A stretch of 64,000 nucleotides of DNA from Gimesia aquarii (GCF_007748195.1 NZ_CP037920.1:6573300-6637299), one strand, 5' to 3'; counted from the first letter of the stretch, positions 47,313 to 57,151 are shown. Translations and numbers: made by a program. Notes: generated from the sequence alone by a model not told the origin.

Positions 47313-47783
47313 ATGAAGGGTAGCCAGAAAATCATCGATGCCTTAAACAGTGGATTAACAATCGAATTGACGGCAATCAATTTGTATTTTATCTCATCAA
47401 AGATGTGTAAAGACTGGGGCTTCGACAAGTTGGCCAAGCATTTCTATGATGAATCAATTGAAGAAATGAAACATGCCGATCAAGTCATTGACAGAATTCT
47501 TTATTTGGATGGCGTTCCTGAAATAGCACGTTACGATGTGATCCGCGTTGGGCAAAATGTGGAAGAACAAATTCAAAACAGCCTGGAACTGGAAACAAAA
47601 GGCGTTGCCACCTATAACGAAGCTATCGAGCTTTGCCACCAGGAAAAAGATGCTGGCAGCCGTGAATTGATGGACCAGATGGTTGTTGAATCTGAAGAAA
47701 GCATTGACTGGTGTGAGTCACAGCTTGAATTGATCAAGCAGGTCGGGCTTCAGAACTACCTGGCAGAGCAGATCAGAGAATAA
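47313..47783 (+). CDS. bfr: Bacterioferritin with haem ligand but degenerate ferroxidase site
   Basis: The 156-residue protein is a 24-mer iron-storage subunit. It keeps Glu18 (IELTAINLYF), Glu51, the haem ligand Met52 and His54 (IEEMKHADQ), and Glu94 (LELETKG). Compared without gaps to the E. coli protein from memory, the last ferroxidase ligands Glu127 and His130 are replaced: the segment reads VVESEESIDW where E. coli has a DEEGHIDW pattern. Some bacteria build mixed shells from one haem-binding and one ferroxidase subunit, so this may be the haem-type partner. It converges with the ferredoxin gene, seven bases between stops. Confidence 0.9.
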   Translation: MKGSQKIIDALNSGLTIELTAINLYFISSKMCKDWGFDKLAKHFYDESIEEMKHADQVIDRILYLDGVPEIARYDVIRVGQNVEEQIQNSLELETKGVATYNEAIELCHQEKDAGSRELMDQMVVESEESIDWCESQLELIKQVGLQNYLAEQIRE

Positions 47784-47790
47784 GTGAGAT

Positions 47791-48078
47791 TCAACCAGCC
47801 TGAACGGTGCAGAGGCAGCGTCGTTTAGATTGGCCGCAATCATCGCATGAACCAGCAAGCAAATCTTTAATCCGGCAATGACAGGCAGTGCAGCCTTTTC
47901 CTGCACCACAGCCACGCATCACCTCATGCACAGATTCCGCACTGGTATCAGTGATACACTGACGGACAACTTCATGTGTAACTTTGAGGCAATGACAGAG
48001 TAATCGCTGACGTGGTACAGATTCCTTGATCTGTTTTACTGAAGATTGTTTGAACTTGCTCTCTGTAACGATTGACAT
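47791..48078 (-). CDS. bfd: Bacterioferritin-associated ferredoxin (BFD-like)
   Basis: The [2Fe-2S] protein delivers electrons to bacterioferritin haem so that stored iron is released. Of 95 residues, the BFD-like domain spans about 26-72 with ligands Cys28, Cys30, Cys63 and Cys66 (LLCHCLKV ... GCGAGKGCTACHC). N- and C-terminal extensions are unusual; the tail (CDDCGQSKRRCLC) adds four cysteines. It is convergent to bfr. A promoter with a Fur-like palindrome lies about 145-195 bases upstream. Confidence 0.85.
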   Translation of the reverse strand: MSIVTESKFKQSSVKQIKESVPRQRLLCHCLKVTHEVVRQCITDTSAESVHEVMRGCGAGKGCTACHCRIKDLLAGSCDDCGQSKRRCLCTVQAG

Positions 48079-48094
48079 ATCACTTAATACCCAG

Positions 48095-48129
48095 GCGTTT
48101 GTGGCACTTTGTGTAACAAACGCTTTTTT
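48095..48129 (+). terminator. Rightward terminator upstream of bfd
   Basis: GCGTTTGT (48095-48102) pairs with ACAAACGC (48116-48123) and is followed by TTTTTT on the plus strand. No plus-strand gene ends close by; the only candidate is bfr, whose message would then run antisense through all of bfd. On the minus strand it lies in the bfd leader without a T run. Confidence 0.6.
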
Positions 48130-48222
48130 GATTTTAGGTTTATCTCTTGGTTACCAAAGGGTTATGTAGGCAGGCGACTCTATAACCCTGTTTTTAGGTT
48201 TGACCTTGTGGCAAGTAGAGTA

Positions 48223-48274
48223 TGAGACTCAGTCTCAACTAGGATTAGTATATCGGTTTTTGCAAAGCTGTCAA
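48223..48274 (-). promoter_or_regulatory. bfd promoter with Fur-like operator
   Basis: Read on the minus strand: TTGACA (48269-48274), 16 bases, TATACT (48247-48252), then the perfect palindrome TGAGACTGAGTCTCA (48223-48237), which would cover about +3 to +17. The 7-1-7 layout with TGA...TCA ends resembles Fur boxes. BFD is repressed by iron in other bacteria, so iron control is likely. Leader length to the start codon is about 160 bases. Confidence 0.65.
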
Positions 48275-48466
48275 CTACATTGAAAAAAGATTTTTTGTCT
48301 TCGGAGGGTTTTACCATCTGAAACAGCGCACAAAAAGTACCTATCGAAAGAAAAGGCAGACATCGCAAATACGGAATAATCACGTAAACCGCTTAGGTAC
48401 ACACAGAGTAGAGCCCACAGCGAATCCAGTCGGTCCATAAAGCATGCCGAAGCTTGAATGAGAGGT

Positions 48467-49180
48467 TTATGTTGTCTGCTTTTTGAAAGCCGTATCGGGG
48501 TCTCGGAATCGGTAGCCTACACCACGGACGGTCTCGATGAGTTCGGAATGTTTATCTAATTTTTGACGCAATGCACGGATATGAACATCGATTGTCCGTT
48601 CCAAAACCAACGCATCATCACCTAAGGCTGCGTCAATTAACTCAGCTCGTGAGAAAACACGCCCTGGTTGCCTGACGAGTGCTTCCAGTAATTCAAATTC
48701 ACTCCGCGTCAGAGAAATCGGTACGTCGTCAATCATGACTCGATGCCGCCGCCGATCAATCATGACACCTTGGCTCACAATCGTATCAGATGCTTCTCCA
48801 TTGCTTTCGCGACGCCTGAGCAAAGCTTTAATTCGCTCCAGCAGAATCTTTACGCTGAATGGCTTGGGAACATAGTCATCTGCCCCCAGTGTAAAACCAA
48901 CAACCTGATCTGTTTCTTCTGACTTTGCAGTTAGCATGAGAATCAACACATTACTGGTTACTGGGTCGGAACGTAATCTACGGCAAACCTCCAAGCCATC
49001 CATTTGCGGAAGCATCAAGTCCAAGATAATCAAATCCGGCGTTTTGAGTTGTGCCTGTCGAAGCCCATCCATTCCATCCAAGGCAACAACAGCATCATAT
49101 TTCTCCTGTCGCAGGTTATATGCGAGAACTTCAGAGAGAGAACGATCATCTTCAATTACAAGAATGCGTTTCTTTGACAT
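48467..49180 (-). CDS. phoB: Phosphate response regulator
   Basis: OmpR-type regulator of 237 residues. The receiver domain has VIEDD, the phosphoacceptor Asp in LIILDLMLPQMDGLEVC, a Thr in MLTAKSEE and Lys in VPKPFS. The winged-helix domain ends with RTIDVHIRALRQKLDKHSEL and IETVRGVGYRF. ATG 49180 is the chosen start; GTG 49198 would add six residues. Position behind phoU in a pst operon supports PhoB. Confidence 0.92.
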   Translation of the reverse strand: MSKKRILVIEDDRSLSEVLAYNLRQEKYDAVVALDGMDGLRQAQLKTPDLIILDLMLPQMDGLEVCRRLRSDPVTSNVLILMLTAKSEETDQVVGFTLGADDYVPKPFSVKILLERIKALLRRRESNGEASDTIVSQGVMIDRRRHRVMIDDVPISLTRSEFELLEALVRQPGRVFSRAELIDAALGDDALVLERTIDVHIRALRQKLDKHSELIETVRGVGYRFRDPDTAFKKQTT

Positions 49181-49215
49181 ATCTTTTTGTTTCACCACTT
49201 ATAAGTTAAAACGAA

Positions 49216-49887
49216 TCAGGTAGAAAATGTTTCTTTGTGACGATGGCGAATAATTTCGCCTTCCGTTAAATAAATCACATCTTCGGCAATATTAGTAGTA
49301 TGGTCGGCAATACGTTCGATGTGGCGAGCTGAAGAGAAAAAATGTAATGCCGGCTTGATGATTTCAGAATCGGATTGCATCAACACATAAATCTCATTGA
49401 TAATTTCCCGATTATACTCATCAACGATATCATCTCGTTTACAAACATCGCGTGCTTTATCTGTATCAAAATCGATAAACGCATCAATTGCATCACGAAG
49501 CATGGAAACGGTCACTTTTGTCATTGGCTCAAGTGCAGGAGGAATGCGAAAATTTGGATAATGCGAGAGCCCGATAGTACGTTCTGCAATATTCACAGCT
49601 AAGTCTGCGATCCGCTCCAGATCATTGTTGATTTTAAGCACAGTAGCTGTTTCGCGCAAATCGACAGCCACAGGTTGATGAAGCGCCAATATTTTCAAGC
49701 AGTCTTCTTCAATTTTGACTTCACTTTCGTTGATGGCATGCTCTTTTTCAATGACTTCATTCGCCAGATCAACTTGTACCTCAAATAGTGCGCGGCTTGC
49801 CTTAGAGATCATTTCTTCCACAAGCGAAGATTGGGTGATGATCTCCCTTTCAAGCGATTCCATGTCACGCTGTAAGTGTTTCGTCAT
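49216..49887 (-). CDS. phoU: Phosphate signalling protein PhoU
   Basis: The 223-residue helical protein has the two repeated three-helix bundles with metal-binding motifs: ERIADLAVNIAERTIGL and ERIADHTTNIAEDVIYL. It links the Pst transporter to the PhoR kinase and lowers phosphate signalling when phosphate is plentiful. The start lies three bases after the pstB stop, so translation is probably coupled. Confidence 0.94.
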   Translation of the reverse strand: MTKHLQRDMESLEREIITQSSLVEEMISKASRALFEVQVDLANEVIEKEHAINESEVKIEEDCLKILALHQPVAVDLRETATVLKINNDLERIADLAVNIAERTIGLSHYPNFRIPPALEPMTKVTVSMLRDAIDAFIDFDTDKARDVCKRDDIVDEYNREIINEIYVLMQSDSEIIKPALHFFSSARHIERIADHTTNIAEDVIYLTEGEIIRHRHKETFST

Positions 49888-49890
49888 GGT

Positions 49891-50781
49891 TTATCCAAAC
49901 CTGCCAGTAATATAGTCTTCGGTTTGCTGCTTTTTGGGGTTTGTAAAAAGCTCTTCCGTCGCTCCAGATTCCACCAACAAACCTTGATAGAAAAACGCAG
50001 CCTGATCTGAAACCCGTGCTGCCTGTTGCATATTATGCGTCACAATTACAATCGTATATTGTTCTTTTAGTTCAAAAATCAAATCTTCAATGCGAGCTGT
50101 GGAGGCAGGATCTAAAGCAGATGCCGGCTCATCCATTAACAAGATGTCTGGATCATTCGCTAAAGCACGAGCAATACATAATCGCTGCTGTTGTCCACCA
50201 GATAAATTCAGAGCTGATTCACTTAAACGGTCTTTCACTTCGTCCCAGAGGGCCGACCGCTGTAATGACCGTTCTACAATTTCGTATAAATCTTTCTTCT
50301 TCTTGATACCTGCAATTTTAGGCCCGAAGGAAACATTATCAAAGATCGACTTGGGAAAAGGCGTTGACTTCTGAAACACCATTCCAATTCGCTTTCGCAA
50401 AGTAACAATATCAGTTTTGGATGAGTAAATATCCTGTCCTTCCAACAGTATTTTTCCCTCGACCCGCGTTCCTTCAATCATATCATTCATACGATTGAGA
50501 CACCGCAAAAATGTTGACTTACCGCAACCAGAAGGACCAATAAATGCGGTGACACAACGTTCGGGAATGGAAAGCGAAATGTCTGTTAAAGCACGGTTGT
50601 CCGAATAATAAAATGACAAATCGCGCACACTGATTTTTTCAGTGGCCTGCGCTAATTCATCGGCAGTCCGCATACTCTTTCCTTCTGGTATTGAAGGACG
50701 GACCATTGGAGCCGAGGAATAACCAGATGTCGCCTTTTCGGATGGTTGCATAATTTTTTTAACCGAAGGTGTAGAAGCCAT
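49891..50781 (-). CDS. pstB: Phosphate ABC transporter ATP-binding protein
   Basis: The 296-residue ATPase powers phosphate uptake. Walker A is GPSGCGKST, the signature is [15 protein letters not shown], Walker B is [14 protein letters not shown] and the switch His is in [10 protein letters not shown]. An N-terminal extension of about 48 residues (before [13 protein letters not shown]) is longer than usual; inner ATGs exist but the extension looks coded. Confidence 0.95.
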   Translation of the reverse strand: MASTPSVKKIMQPSEKATSGYSSAPMVRPSIPEGKSMRTADELAQATEKISVRDLSFYYSDNRALTDISLSIPERCVTAFIGPSGCGKSTFLRCLNRMNDMIEGTRVEGKILLEGQDIYSSKTDIVTLRKRIGMVFQKSTPFPKSIFDNVSFGPKIAGIKKKKDLYEIVERSLQRSALWDEVKDRLSESALNLSGGQQQRLCIARALANDPDILLMDEPASALDPASTARIEDLIFELKEQYTIVIVTHNMQQAARVSDQAAFFYQGLLVESGATEELFTNPKKQQTEDYITGRFG

Positions 50782-50879
50782 GGATTGAAAATCCTTGCTG
50801 AGTCCAATTATAGATGTTTGCCATCAAATATATGTCGAACATTTTTCGAATTTATTACTACTATTAAAAACTCAAAGCA

Positions 50880-51758
50880 TTACCAGCGAATCTTTTTCCC
50901 ATATTTGTGGCGGACAAAAATTGCCACAGCATTCATGCTGACTAAAACTATGAGAAGCACCAGGATCCCTGCAGCAGCAAGGTGATGAAAATCTTCTTGT
51001 GGCCTGGCTGACCAATTGAATATTTGTATCGGTAGCGCTGTAAATTCATCTGAAAGTTTTTCAGGTACGAATGGCACGTAAGCCGCCGCTCCTACTATAA
51101 GTAAAGGTGCTGCCTCGCCTAAGGCACGAGAAAGTGACAAAATGACGCCGGTCATAATTCCCGGTAGAGAAGCCGGTAAAACCTGATACCAGACTGTTTG
51201 CCAACGTGTGGCCCCTAAAGCGTAAGCAGAGCGACGAATTGAATCTGGTACTGCCCTTAATGCTTCCTGAGAAGCCATAATGATAATCGGTAGAACAACC
51301 AGTGTCAGAGTCAACGCTCCAGAGAGAATACTCCGTTCAAAAGCCAGGGCCCGTACAAACAAACCCAGTCCGAGAATTCCATAGACAATAGAAGGCACAC
51401 CTGCCAGATTAGAAATATTCAATTGAATTAATTTTCGCCAGCGACTTTTGGAAGCATATTCTTCAAGATAAACTGCTGCCCCCACTCCCAGAGGAACAGA
51501 AAACAAAGCAATCAGACTGATCAGCCAGATACTTCCATATAAAGCAGTCTTAATCCCCGCTTTCTGAGGAAAACGAGAGGGAAGCCGTTCGATAAAGTCC
51601 CAGCTCAACCAACCCTTCCCCTGGATAATGATATTCCATATCAATACCAACAACATGAGCACACAGGTAATCGTTGCCAGAAAGCAGATCGAAGTGAATA
51701 AAAAGTTAACGATCCGGCCACGACGTTTGGTTGTGTAGATATCCAGTTTTGTACTCAT
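50880..51758 (-). CDS. pstA: Phosphate ABC transporter permease PstA
   Basis: The 292-residue membrane protein has six membrane segments and the permease loop [20 protein letters not shown] (EAA-type), followed by [20 protein letters not shown]. Its start overlaps the pstC stop by four bases, so translation is coupled. A gap of about 98 bases separates it from pstB. Confidence 0.94.
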   Translation of the reverse strand: MSTKLDIYTTKRRGRIVNFLFTSICFLATITCVLMLLVLIWNIIIQGKGWLSWDFIERLPSRFPQKAGIKTALYGSIWLISLIALFSVPLGVGAAVYLEEYASKSRWRKLIQLNISNLAGVPSIVYGILGLGLFVRALAFERSILSGALTLTLVVLPIIIMASQEALRAVPDSIRRSAYALGATRWQTVWYQVLPASLPGIMTGVILSLSRALGEAAPLLIVGAAAYVPFVPEKLSDEFTALPIQIFNWSARPQEDFHHLAAAGILVLLIVLVSMNAVAIFVRHKYGKKIRW

Positions 51759-52750
51759 TCGTATTTTTCCCCTACACGGGAGAGAATGTATTGAGCCATA
51801 ATATTCATCGTCATTGTGGTGATAAACAACATTAACCCCACGGCAAAAATGGTCCGATATTCAACCGTTCCCGTAGGGGTATCTCCCAGACTGACTTGTA
51901 CGATATAAGCAGTCATCGTCTGGATACTTTCCAAAGGGTTTAACGTCAGTTTAGGAGTTGCTCCGGCAGCCAAAGTCACAGCCATTGTTTCTCCAATCGC
52001 ACGTGAAATTGCTAATAGAAAACTGGCAATGATTCCAGACAAAGCAGCAGGGACAACCACACGCACAGTCACTTCAAACTTGTTAGCCCCCAAAGCAAAT
52101 GCAGCACCTCGCAGCGATAAGGGAACAGACTGCAAAATGTCTTCACTTAGAGAAATGATCATAGGCAAAATCATTATACCTACAACAATACAGGCGCTAG
52201 CAGCATTAAAGACCCCGGCACTGGGAAACAAGTAGCGTATGATTGGTGAAACAAAGACAATCGCCAAATATCCGTAAACAACAGAAGGAATACCTGCGAG
52301 AACTTCTAAAAGTGGCTTGACGATATCACGAAAACGGGGAGACGCATATTCACTGAGATAGATGGCGGTTCCCAAGCCAATCGGTACAGCAACAATTGCT
52401 GCTCCACCGGCAACCAACATCGTCCCACACAATAAAGGTAAAATTCCAAAATGTTGGGGCTTTAAGAGAGGCGTCCATTTCGTTCCAGTCAAAAATTCAA
52501 TAATCGACACATCAAAGAAAAATTGAACCGATTCATATAATAAGACAACTACAATACCTACGGTCACCAGCACAGAGACACTGGCGCAAACAAATAGGCT
52601 GAAATGAATGAAACCTTCATAGAAAGGACGCAGGCGACCCCATAAACCGCCAGCGCTTTCTAAAGAAGTAGAGCGAGGTAGCTTGATTGCAGCGACCTCG
52701 CTGAGTTCCATCTCTATTGGTTGTTCTTCGTTGGAACGTTTTTCTGTCAC
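51755..52750 (-). CDS. pstC: Phosphate ABC transporter permease PstC
   Basis: The 331-residue membrane protein has about six membrane segments, with a cytoplasmic N-terminal tail of about 45 residues. The permease loop [20 protein letters not shown] and [20 protein letters not shown] are typical of PstC. It overlaps pstS and pstA by four bases at each end. Confidence 0.94.
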   Translation of the reverse strand: MTEKRSNEEQPIEMELSEVAAIKLPRSTSLESAGGLWGRLRPFYEGFIHFSLFVCASVSVLVTVGIVVVLLYESVQFFFDVSIIEFLTGTKWTPLLKPQHFGILPLLCGTMLVAGGAAIVAVPIGLGTAIYLSEYASPRFRDIVKPLLEVLAGIPSVVYGYLAIVFVSPIIRYLFPSAGVFNAASACIVVGIMILPMIISLSEDILQSVPLSLRGAAFALGANKFEVTVRVVVPAALSGIIASFLLAISRAIGETMAVTLAAGATPKLTLNPLESIQTMTAYIVQVSLGDTPTGTVEYRTIFAVGLMLFITTMTMNIMAQYILSRVGEKYE

Positions 52751-53754
52751 TTAGACAATGCTCCCTTAAGGGCATCTTGGTTTGCCTTGGCAACTTCATC
52801 TGATACAGGCACATACCCTACTTCTTTGGCAAGTTGCGCTGCGTTTTCAAGATAAAATTTCACGAATGCTACAACTTCAGGTCGTTCTAAAGCAGACTTT
52901 CGAACATAGATAAACAAAGGGCGAGAAAGAGGAGCGTAAGAGTTATCACGCACCGTTTCCAAAGAGGGCTTTGTGCAACCTTTACCACCATCCACGGCTA
53001 ATAATTTCAGTTTGTCTTTGTTCTCTTCGTAATAAGCGTATCCAAAATAACCTAGAGCATTTTCATCTGACTGAACTCCAGTCACCAGGACGTTATCATC
53101 TTCGCTAGCGGTATAATCTGCACGACTCGCTTTTTCTTCGCCTACGATTGCTTCAGTAAAGTAATCAAAAGTACCGGAATCAGTACCTGGCCCATATAGC
53201 TTAATATCTTTTGCAGGCCATTTGGGATCAAGGTCTTTCCACTGCTTGACTCCGCTTTCAGGTCGCCATAATTCCTTAAGTTGGCCAACTGTCAAGCAGT
53301 CACACCAGGTATTCTTAGGATTTGCAATCACAGCCAAACCATCGAATGCGACAGAGAGTTCTATAAATTCAATCCCTTTTTCTTTACAGGCGGCAGCTTC
53401 TTTTTCTTTCATTCCACGTGAGGCATCACAGATGTCGATTTCGCCGGCGATAAACTTTTTCATCCCGCCACCGGTACCCGAAATACCAACAATCGGACGC
53501 ACTTTGGGATGCACATTACGGAACTCTTCAGCGACCGCTTCACTAATGGGGTACACAGTACTGGAACCGTCAATTTTTACACTACCAGAGAGTGCTTCAC
53601 CTGTACCACCGGCAGGATCAGTTTCAGTACCGGCTTTTTTTGCAGCGGGTTCTGTTCCAGTCTCACTTTTCCCATTACAGCCAGCCCCAACCAGGGAAAC
53701 ACTAACCGCCAAGCAGAGCAGTCCCAATACTTTCCCTATATTTGTTGTGATCAT
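52747..53754 (-). CDS. pstS: Phosphate-binding lipoprotein PstS
   Basis: The 335-residue protein captures phosphate for the PstCAB transporter. A signal peptide ends in the lipobox VGAGC. The mature part has the phosphate-site motifs [51 protein letters not shown] and [14 protein letters not shown] use ATG 53754 with GGGAGAG upstream; a TTG frame starts at 53772. Confidence 0.94.
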   Translation of the reverse strand: MITTNIGKVLGLLCLAVSVSLVGAGCNGKSETGTEPAAKKAGTETDPAGGTGEALSGSVKIDGSSTVYPISEAVAEEFRNVHPKVRPIVGISGTGGGMKKFIAGEIDICDASRGMKEKEAAACKEKGIEFIELSVAFDGLAVIANPKNTWCDCLTVGQLKELWRPESGVKQWKDLDPKWPAKDIKLYGPGTDSGTFDYFTEAIVGEEKASRADYTASEDDNVLVTGVQSDENALGYFGYAYYEENKDKLKLLAVDGGKGCTKPSLETVRDNSYAPLSRPLFIYVRKSALERPEVVAFVKFYLENAAQLAKEVGYVPVSDEVAKANQDALKGALSK

Positions 53755-53893
53755 TTCGCGTGTCTCTCCCAATTTGGTACGTTAATAAACAAGTTTGAAA
53801 TTTGAGTTGATTGAGGGCTTTTAAGAAACCAGATCAGAGCGACCCAATGCCAAAACACCTTTTTCAGATGCTGGCTACCATACCCATTAATTG

Positions 53894-53921
53894 TTAAGAC
53901 AATATTAAGAAACGATGAAGT
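53894..53921 (-). promoter_or_regulatory. Candidate Pho box before pstS
   Basis: TTAAGA occurs at 53894-53899 and 53905-53910, exactly 11 bases apart, and a third weaker unit TGAAGT follows at 53916-53921. Pho boxes are direct repeats with an 11-base period. The site is about 140 bases before the pstS start. Binding is inferred. Confidence 0.5.
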
Positions 53922-54007
53922 GCTTAATCTTTTTGGAACATTGAACCAGAGACCAAAAATATCGCAAGTCTTTTATAAATAACAACTTAAAACACAACGC
54001 ACTACTT

Positions 54008-55786
54008 TTAGCCTCTGGGAAGCCGAACGGTAAAGGTGGTTCCTTCACCGACTTTACTGGTCACGCCAATAGTACCATTGAAGGACTGAACCAGATGCTT
54101 AACAATGGAAAGCCCGAGCCCGGTTCCACCAAGTTCACGCGAACGGGCTTTATCAACCCGGAAAAACCGTTCGAACAGGCGCGCCTGGTGTTTTTCCTCA
54201 ATCCCGATTCCTGTGTCTTCCACTTCCAGAAGTACCATATTGGGATCATCCCATTCCCAGCGAATCGTAATCCGCCCCTGGTCGGGAGTGTATTTAATCG
54301 CATTATTAATCAAGTTGCCAAGAATTTGATGCAAGCCTTCTTCATCCGCTTTCACTTTAATGCCAGGCTCTTTTGCTTCGACTATCAATTCGATGTTTTT
54401 AGCTTCGGCAACTTTCTGCTGGTCAACGAGACATATTTCAACAAAGGGCCCTAATTCGATGTCAATAATGTCAAAGACCTGATTTCCTGATTCAATACTC
54501 GCTAAGCTAATCAGGTCCATAATTAATTCATGTAGACGCTCAGCCTGTTCTTCAATTCTCATTAAAAATGTCTGACTGATTTCCGGATCGTCCTTCGCCC
54601 CTCGAATAAGCGTTTCCGTATAGGCTTTGATTGAGCTTAAGGGAGTTTTCAGTTCATGCGATACATTGGCCACAAACTCCTGTCTTAATGACTCCAACCT
54701 CCGAAGCTCCGTCATATCAAACAAAACAATTACTAATCCAGGACAAGGTTCTCCGGGCAAAGGTGTCGTTGTTACCCCTAAAATCCGATCACTGGTGCTC
54801 TCCAGTTCGACTTCCATACGTTGAGGCTCTAAGGTATTCAGTACTTCCGTCACCGCTCTTTGTAGCTGATGATTGCGAACTGACTCAAAAAGTGGCTTTC
54901 CCTCAGCCTCTTCGGGTGAGAAAAAAAGAAGTCGACCGGCAGATTCGTTTGCAAACAGTACATGCTGGCGTTCATTGATCGCGATCACTCCTTCTACCAT
55001 ACCTTCCAGCACAGTCCCCAAACGATCTCCGCTTGCCTGCAACTGTCTCACGCGTTCTGCCATCTCATGGCTCATGTGATTGAAAGATTGAGCCAGAATC
55101 CCCAATTCATCATGTTGTGGAAAATAGAGCTTCTGATCATATTCTCCCCCGGCAATCGATTCGGCAGCGTTTGTCAAAATGGTCAAAGGTCGAATCATTC
55201 GCGCTACAACCCAGTAAGTCAGTAGCATCACCGTAAAACTGACAACTAAAGCAATACCCCAAATCAGCTTTTCAACAGCAGAAACTTCTTCCTGGATTTT
55301 CGCCATCGTAATCGCAACGCGCACCACACCTTCGGGCTGCTCCTCTTCTTTAAATAAAACAGCATAATACAGCATCGGCTCACTCAAAGTCGGACTCATT
55401 CGTTTAGAACTACCAGAGCCGGTAGAAATCGCCTGAATAATTTCAACGCGGTTTTTGTGATTTTCCATGTCTTGAACCAACTTCAAGGTATCCTGGTCAG
55501 AGTCGGCAATGACAACACCATCCATATCAATCAAAGTCAGCCGCGTCCCTGTCTTCTTCCCAAGTTTTTTGACTTTTTTTTGCAGACTTTCCGTAGGCCC
55601 CTGTTGGAAAACACCCTCCAAGCTGCTCCCCATAATGACAGCTGAATCATGCAGGCGTTGTCGAACCTGCTCATCAACCTGAGTTTGCTGACGCCCGGAA
55701 ACAATCAAAGCAAACACGATCGCAGACGCAATATTTAAACCGGCATAAACCAGAAACAGCTTCCAGAACAATCGCGAAGACCACAT
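54008..55786 (-). CDS. phoR: Phosphate sensor histidine kinase PhoR
   Basis: The 592-residue protein has an N-terminal membrane helix (FWKLFLVYAGLNIASAIVFA), an extracytoplasmic sensor of about 150 residues, a second helix (IWGIALVVSFTVMLLTYWVV), a HAMP region, a PAS domain (VLEGMVEGVIAINERQHVLF) and a kinase core with the phospho-His in FVANVSHELKTPLSSIKAYT, the N box NLINNAIKYTPD, and G boxes DTGIGI and GGTGLGLSIVK. ATG 55786 (AGGGTGG upstream) is preferred over a 30-residue longer frame. It precedes pstS on the same strand by about 250 bases. Confidence 0.92.
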   Translation of the reverse strand: MWSSRLFWKLFLVYAGLNIASAIVFALIVSGRQQTQVDEQVRQRLHDSAVIMGSSLEGVFQQGPTESLQKKVKKLGKKTGTRLTLIDMDGVVIADSDQDTLKLVQDMENHKNRVEIIQAISTGSGSSKRMSPTLSEPMLYYAVLFKEEEQPEGVVRVAITMAKIQEEVSAVEKLIWGIALVVSFTVMLLTYWVVARMIRPLTILTNAAESIAGGEYDQKLYFPQHDELGILAQSFNHMSHEMAERVRQLQASGDRLGTVLEGMVEGVIAINERQHVLFANESAGRLLFFSPEEAEGKPLFESVRNHQLQRAVTEVLNTLEPQRMEVELESTSDRILGVTTTPLPGEPCPGLVIVLFDMTELRRLESLRQEFVANVSHELKTPLSSIKAYTETLIRGAKDDPEISQTFLMRIEEQAERLHELIMDLISLASIESGNQVFDIIDIELGPFVEICLVDQQKVAEAKNIELIVEAKEPGIKVKADEEGLHQILGNLINNAIKYTPDQGRITIRWEWDDPNMVLLEVEDTGIGIEEKHQARLFERFFRVDKARSRELGGTGLGLSIVKHLVQSFNGTIGVTSKVGEGTTFTVRLPRG

Positions 55787-56704
55787 CGTTACATCCACCC
55801 TGATGAAAAGAAAAAAGAATTCGCCTATTTTGAACCTGGCCCTGGTTAATCTGCAAGGGCTGCCCCTCATTTTCATGAAGAGTTCATGAGAACAGAAAAG
55901 AAATCGAATGCCTCCCAGACTGCTTACACCTTATTTACAAATAACATTTACCTCACAACTTCAATATTTGATTGAATAAACCATGTCGCAACTCCTGCTG
56001 AACAAAATCCTCTAGACAAATACAAGAACTTTGTAAATTCATTTTTCTCCATGAATTCAAGGTTTTTTATTCTGCTTGACACAGAACTGCCCTCTCTTAA
56101 ACTGCGCAATCTGCGTCGCGCGCGCGAAAGATGTTTTCCTCCAGTGAATCGATTTCTCCCTCTACTTCTTATTCAGTACGAAAAACGAGCCCTTTTTTAT
56201 GATTTTACAAAAAATGCCACTCTGGTAGTTCTCGATGTTTACGCTCATTTCACGCCTGTCAAACAAGTTCGCGACATGTTCATTCCGTCATCAAAACAGA
56301 TCGCTTTACTATCAAAGCATTTCACGCTATCACCGCTTGACACTCTCACGCCGATCAACAAAATCATAAGTCTCAGGAGATGTGCTTATAGAGCACTCAA
56401 GATCTTAATTGAAATTGATATGTGTCTCACTCAATCTGCAGAAAAACACCTGTCACAAACCCAAGTGGAACTAAAGTAAGATCCGACCCTGGTACTGCTA
56501 AAGGAAAGCCGCGCAATGTAAAACTCGTTTATTTTACCGGATGTTGTATAAAGCAGCGTAGCTGAATATTCAGCAGCAGTCTGCAAGTTTGATCAACGGT
56601 AAACAACCATTGTGGGACAGGAGTTAAGCATTATAGGACGAACTAAAAATGTCAGGCTGGTAACATTAAATAGCACTCCATCCGACGTACATTTCAGCCA
56701 GTCT
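55787..56704. other. Gene-free stretch of about 900 bases downstream of promoter B
   Basis: No convincing gene. After promoter B about 570 bases remain before the 3' end of the lipoprotein gene on the other strand. The segment is of normal composition apart from the GC-rich block. It could encode a non-coding RNA; I saw no closing terminator hairpin that would fix its end. Confidence 0.45.
56076..56130 (+). promoter_or_regulatory. Strong rightward promoter with GC-rich initially transcribed region (copy B)
   Basis: TTGACA (56076-56081), 16 bases, TAAACT (56098-56103), then directly GCGCAATCTGCGTCGCGCGC and a few more bases to about 56127. This matches copy A at 1456-1505 in layout and sequence. 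The promoter falls inside a 142-codon frame (56051-56479), which argues against that frame being a gene. Confidence 0.6.
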
Positions 56705-57151
56705 CTATTTCTTGCTCTTAAGGTCGAACTTGAACTCGCCCCCCTCTTGAGGTACGACGGCTGTCAATTTTGTTTTGGTTACGTCACTATAACGGCGTGA
56801 AAGTGTTTCTGTTGCAATTCCCCCTGCCCCCGCACCTTCCTTAGGAAGTGGTGTTCCATCCCCCCGTAATAGACGGCTGACGACTACTTTGTAATTCCCG
56901 GGAGGCGCTCCCTCTGTCCCATGCTGTTGTTTGAGTGTGTACTGCCCTGATTCGTCGGTCGTCCCCTGACACTCAATCCCCTTTGTCTGTCCATGGGGAA
57001 TAAATGTTACTGTGGCAGATGCTAGAGGTTGTCCATTCAAAGTCACGACACCAGAAACAGGAACTGTTTTTGGCAATGGCTTTGCTTCGACGCCTCCACC
57101 ACAACCAGTGGTCATTACAACAAGAATTGTACCTAAAATGGAACGTAACAT
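56705..57151 (-). CDS. Small lipoprotein with carboxypeptidase-regulatory-like domain (module 3)
   Basis: The 148-residue protein has a short signal with lipobox MTTGC and a Gly-rich start. One beta-sandwich domain follows: PVSGVVTLNGQPLASATVTF, GTTDESGQYTLKQQ, PPGNYKVVVSR. It is the third lipoprotein of this type in the window and lies downstream of a DUF1559 gene, with a hairpin between them, as in the other two modules. Confidence 0.78.
   Translation of the reverse strand: MLRSILGTILVVMTTGCGGGVEAKPLPKTVPVSGVVTLNGQPLASATVTFIPHGQTKGIECQGTTDESGQYTLKQQHGTEGAPPGNYKVVVSRLLRGDGTPLPKEGAGAGGIATETLSRRYSDVTKTKLTAVVPQEGGEFKFDLKSKK

Larger units (their letters stand above)
48079..48466. other. Region between bfd and phoB
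   Basis: About 390 bases. It holds the hairpin at 48095-48129 and the promoter and palindrome at 48223-48274. The remaining 190 bases before phoB's stop show nothing recognisable. Confidence 0.5.

Noticed and set aside
56051-56479. 142-codon plus-strand frame as a gene
   Set aside because: It has no ribosome site, no family resemblance and an odd composition, and a strong promoter with a GC-rich start lies inside its first 60 bases.
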